Part shown: one piece after another, positions 5,062 through 5,953 of the stretch
Position numbering within the stretch: the stretch's first letter is position 1
How the letters are laid out: each line of letters opens with the position of its first letter
DNA from: JAEUKQ01 sp044227605
GTDB taxonomy: Bacteria > Pseudomonadota > Alphaproteobacteria > JAEUKQ01
DNA: 5,953 nucleotides
Reading direction: 5' to 3'
NCBI GenBank assembly: GCA_044227605.1
Contig: JBGAWJ010000091.1
Span: 1-5,953 of the forward strand
Notes under the pieces: model-generated
Database searches by the model: none
Seen by the model: only the letters and a program-made list of their open reading frames with translations
Told to the model about the DNA's origin: nothing
Program-made: the position numbers and the translations under genes

Positions 5062-5953
5062 ATGACAGCCTATCAGGGGGATGCTTATTTAGAAGGGCTT
5101 TTAAATAAAACTGCTTTTAAGCAGGGTGTATCCGATATTTATGAGTTGATCCAAGGAGTTTTAGCAGCCCCGGTTGATATACAGGAAAATATGTGGTTGT
5201 CGCTGGTTGCGGATCAAAAGAATGTGAATTTAATCCAGACCATTGGGTTTAGTAGCGAAAGTGCGGGATTGTTATCAAGGGATGCTAAAATGAACCCTGG
5301 TTTGGTTCAAAAATCAGATGCTCATAAAAGTCCGTGGTTGCCCGTCATTAAAGATCCGAATGTGGCGGATTTGGTTCAGCAGTTACTAGCTTTAAAAAAT
5401 CACTTGCAAAAAGATTATCCCACGAACTTATCCTTGGCTGCAACTAAGCAAGGCTGTCGCCAACGCTTACAACAATTGCGTGGGTATCTTCTGCAACAAA
5501 AATTAGATGGGTTCCTTATCCCGCGTACCGACGAATATCAAGGGGAATATGTGGCCCTCTATGCCGAAAGATTGGCTTGGTTGACCGGGTTTACCGGATC
5601 TTACGGCTTGGCGGTGGTGTTGCAGGAAAAGGCCGCTTTATTTGTGGATGGCCGCTATATTTTACAAGCTGGACAACAAACGGACACTGAATGCTTTACT
5701 CCCTTACTAGATCGTGAACAACCCAGCGATGGGTGGTTAGTCAAGAATTTACAAAAAGGCCAGCGTTTGGGGTATGACCCGTGGCTACATACCCCCAACC
5801 AATTGCAGCGGTTCATGCAGGCTGCTGAGAAAGTGGGGGCGGTCTTAGTCAGGCTGGATAAAAACCCGATTGACCAAATTTGGTTAGATCATCCGAAACT
5901 GCCGATTTCGCCCGTGGCCATCCAGCCGCTGCAATATGCCGGTCGGAATGTTC
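5062..5953 (+). CDS. pepP: Xaa-Pro aminopeptidase (aminopeptidase P, M24B) with extra N-terminal region; 3' end missing
   Basis: The frame stays open for 297 codons to the right edge. Residues of about 131-297 match the creatinase/prolidase N-terminal domain of alphaproteobacterial aminopeptidase P: RQRLQQLRGYLLQQ (133-146), LDGFLIPRTDEYQGEYVA (148-165), ERLAWLTGFTGSYGLAVV (169-186), AALFVDGRYILQA (191-203) and LGYDPWLHT (236-244). The C-terminal pita-bread catalytic domain, which holds the dinuclear metal site that removes an N-terminal residue preceding proline, lies beyond the window. Family proteins I know start close to the RQRLQQLRG segment. Here about 130 residues precede it, without stop or frameshift and with the same codon style. 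That part has no signal peptide. Its GVLAAP....NMWLSLVA stretch (32-50) faintly recalls the GfltalxxGP...pseW pattern of UPF0149/YecA-like proteins, a weak guess. The enzyme call is firm; the start and the extension's nature are less certain. Confidence 0.88.
   Translation, partial: MTAYQGDAYLEGLLNKTAFKQGVSDIYELIQGVLAAPVDIQENMWLSLVADQKNVNLIQTIGFSSESAGLLSRDAKMNPGLVQKSDAHKSPWLPVIKDPNVADLVQQLLALKNHLQKDYPTNLSLAATKQGCRQRLQQLRGYLLQQKLDGFLIPRTDEYQGEYVALYAERLAWLTGFTGSYGLAVVLQEKAALFVDGRYILQAGQQTDTECFTPLLDREQPSDGWLVKNLQKGQRLGYDPWLHTPNQLQRFMQAAEKVGAVLVRLDKNPIDQIWLDHPKLPISPVAIQPLQYAGRNV

Overview
The window looks like chromosome of an AT-leaning alphaproteobacterium. By eye the GC content is in the low-to-mid 40s and the coding style favours TTG and TTA leucine. 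The strongest clue is the order uvrD-prmA-aminopeptidase P, which I know as a recurring alphaproteobacterial neighbourhood. The protein motifs, such as the COG3608-type deacylase and the helicase C-terminal half, also fit that class. I cannot name a genus from the sequence alone. No mobile element, CRISPR array, rRNA or tRNA is visible.

Layout. (1) Positions 1-1067, minus strand: most of a zinc-dependent deacylase of the succinylglutamate desuccinylase/aspartoacylase family, cut by the left window edge. (2) Positions 1068-1225: a 158 bp divergent intergenic region with a fair sigma-70-like promoter for the deacylase. (3) Positions 1226-4141, plus strand: a tight two-gene unit, a UvrD/PcrA-type helicase gene followed 9 bp later by prmA, the ribosomal protein L11 methyltransferase. 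(4) Positions 4142-5061: about 920 bp holding a weak terminator, a minus-strand gene for a small basic protein with a DUF1127-like motif, several inverted repeats and a plausible promoter for the next gene. (5) From 5062 to the right edge, plus strand: the N-terminal half of a Xaa-Pro aminopeptidase that carries an extra N-terminal region of about 130 residues.

The most striking observation is inside the helicase. The open reading frame is uninterrupted, but it jumps from the end of the 1B-domain motif (DFGDLL) straight to the QNYRST motif. About 87 residues are missing, and they normally carry the Walker B DExx box (motif II) and the GDDDQSIY motif III. All other SF1A motifs and the C-terminal Tudor-like segment are present. 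The product should lack normal ATPase and helicase activity unless this is an assembly or cloning artefact. Second-tier observations are the N-terminal extension of the aminopeptidase, the DUF1127-like gene placed antisense inside an otherwise co-directional cluster, and symmetrical DNA elements around the putative aminopeptidase promoter.

The genes have no single shared pathway. uvrD and prmA are probably co-transcribed housekeeping genes (DNA repair and ribosomal protein modification). The aminopeptidase probably has its own promoter here because the antisense gene separates it from prmA.
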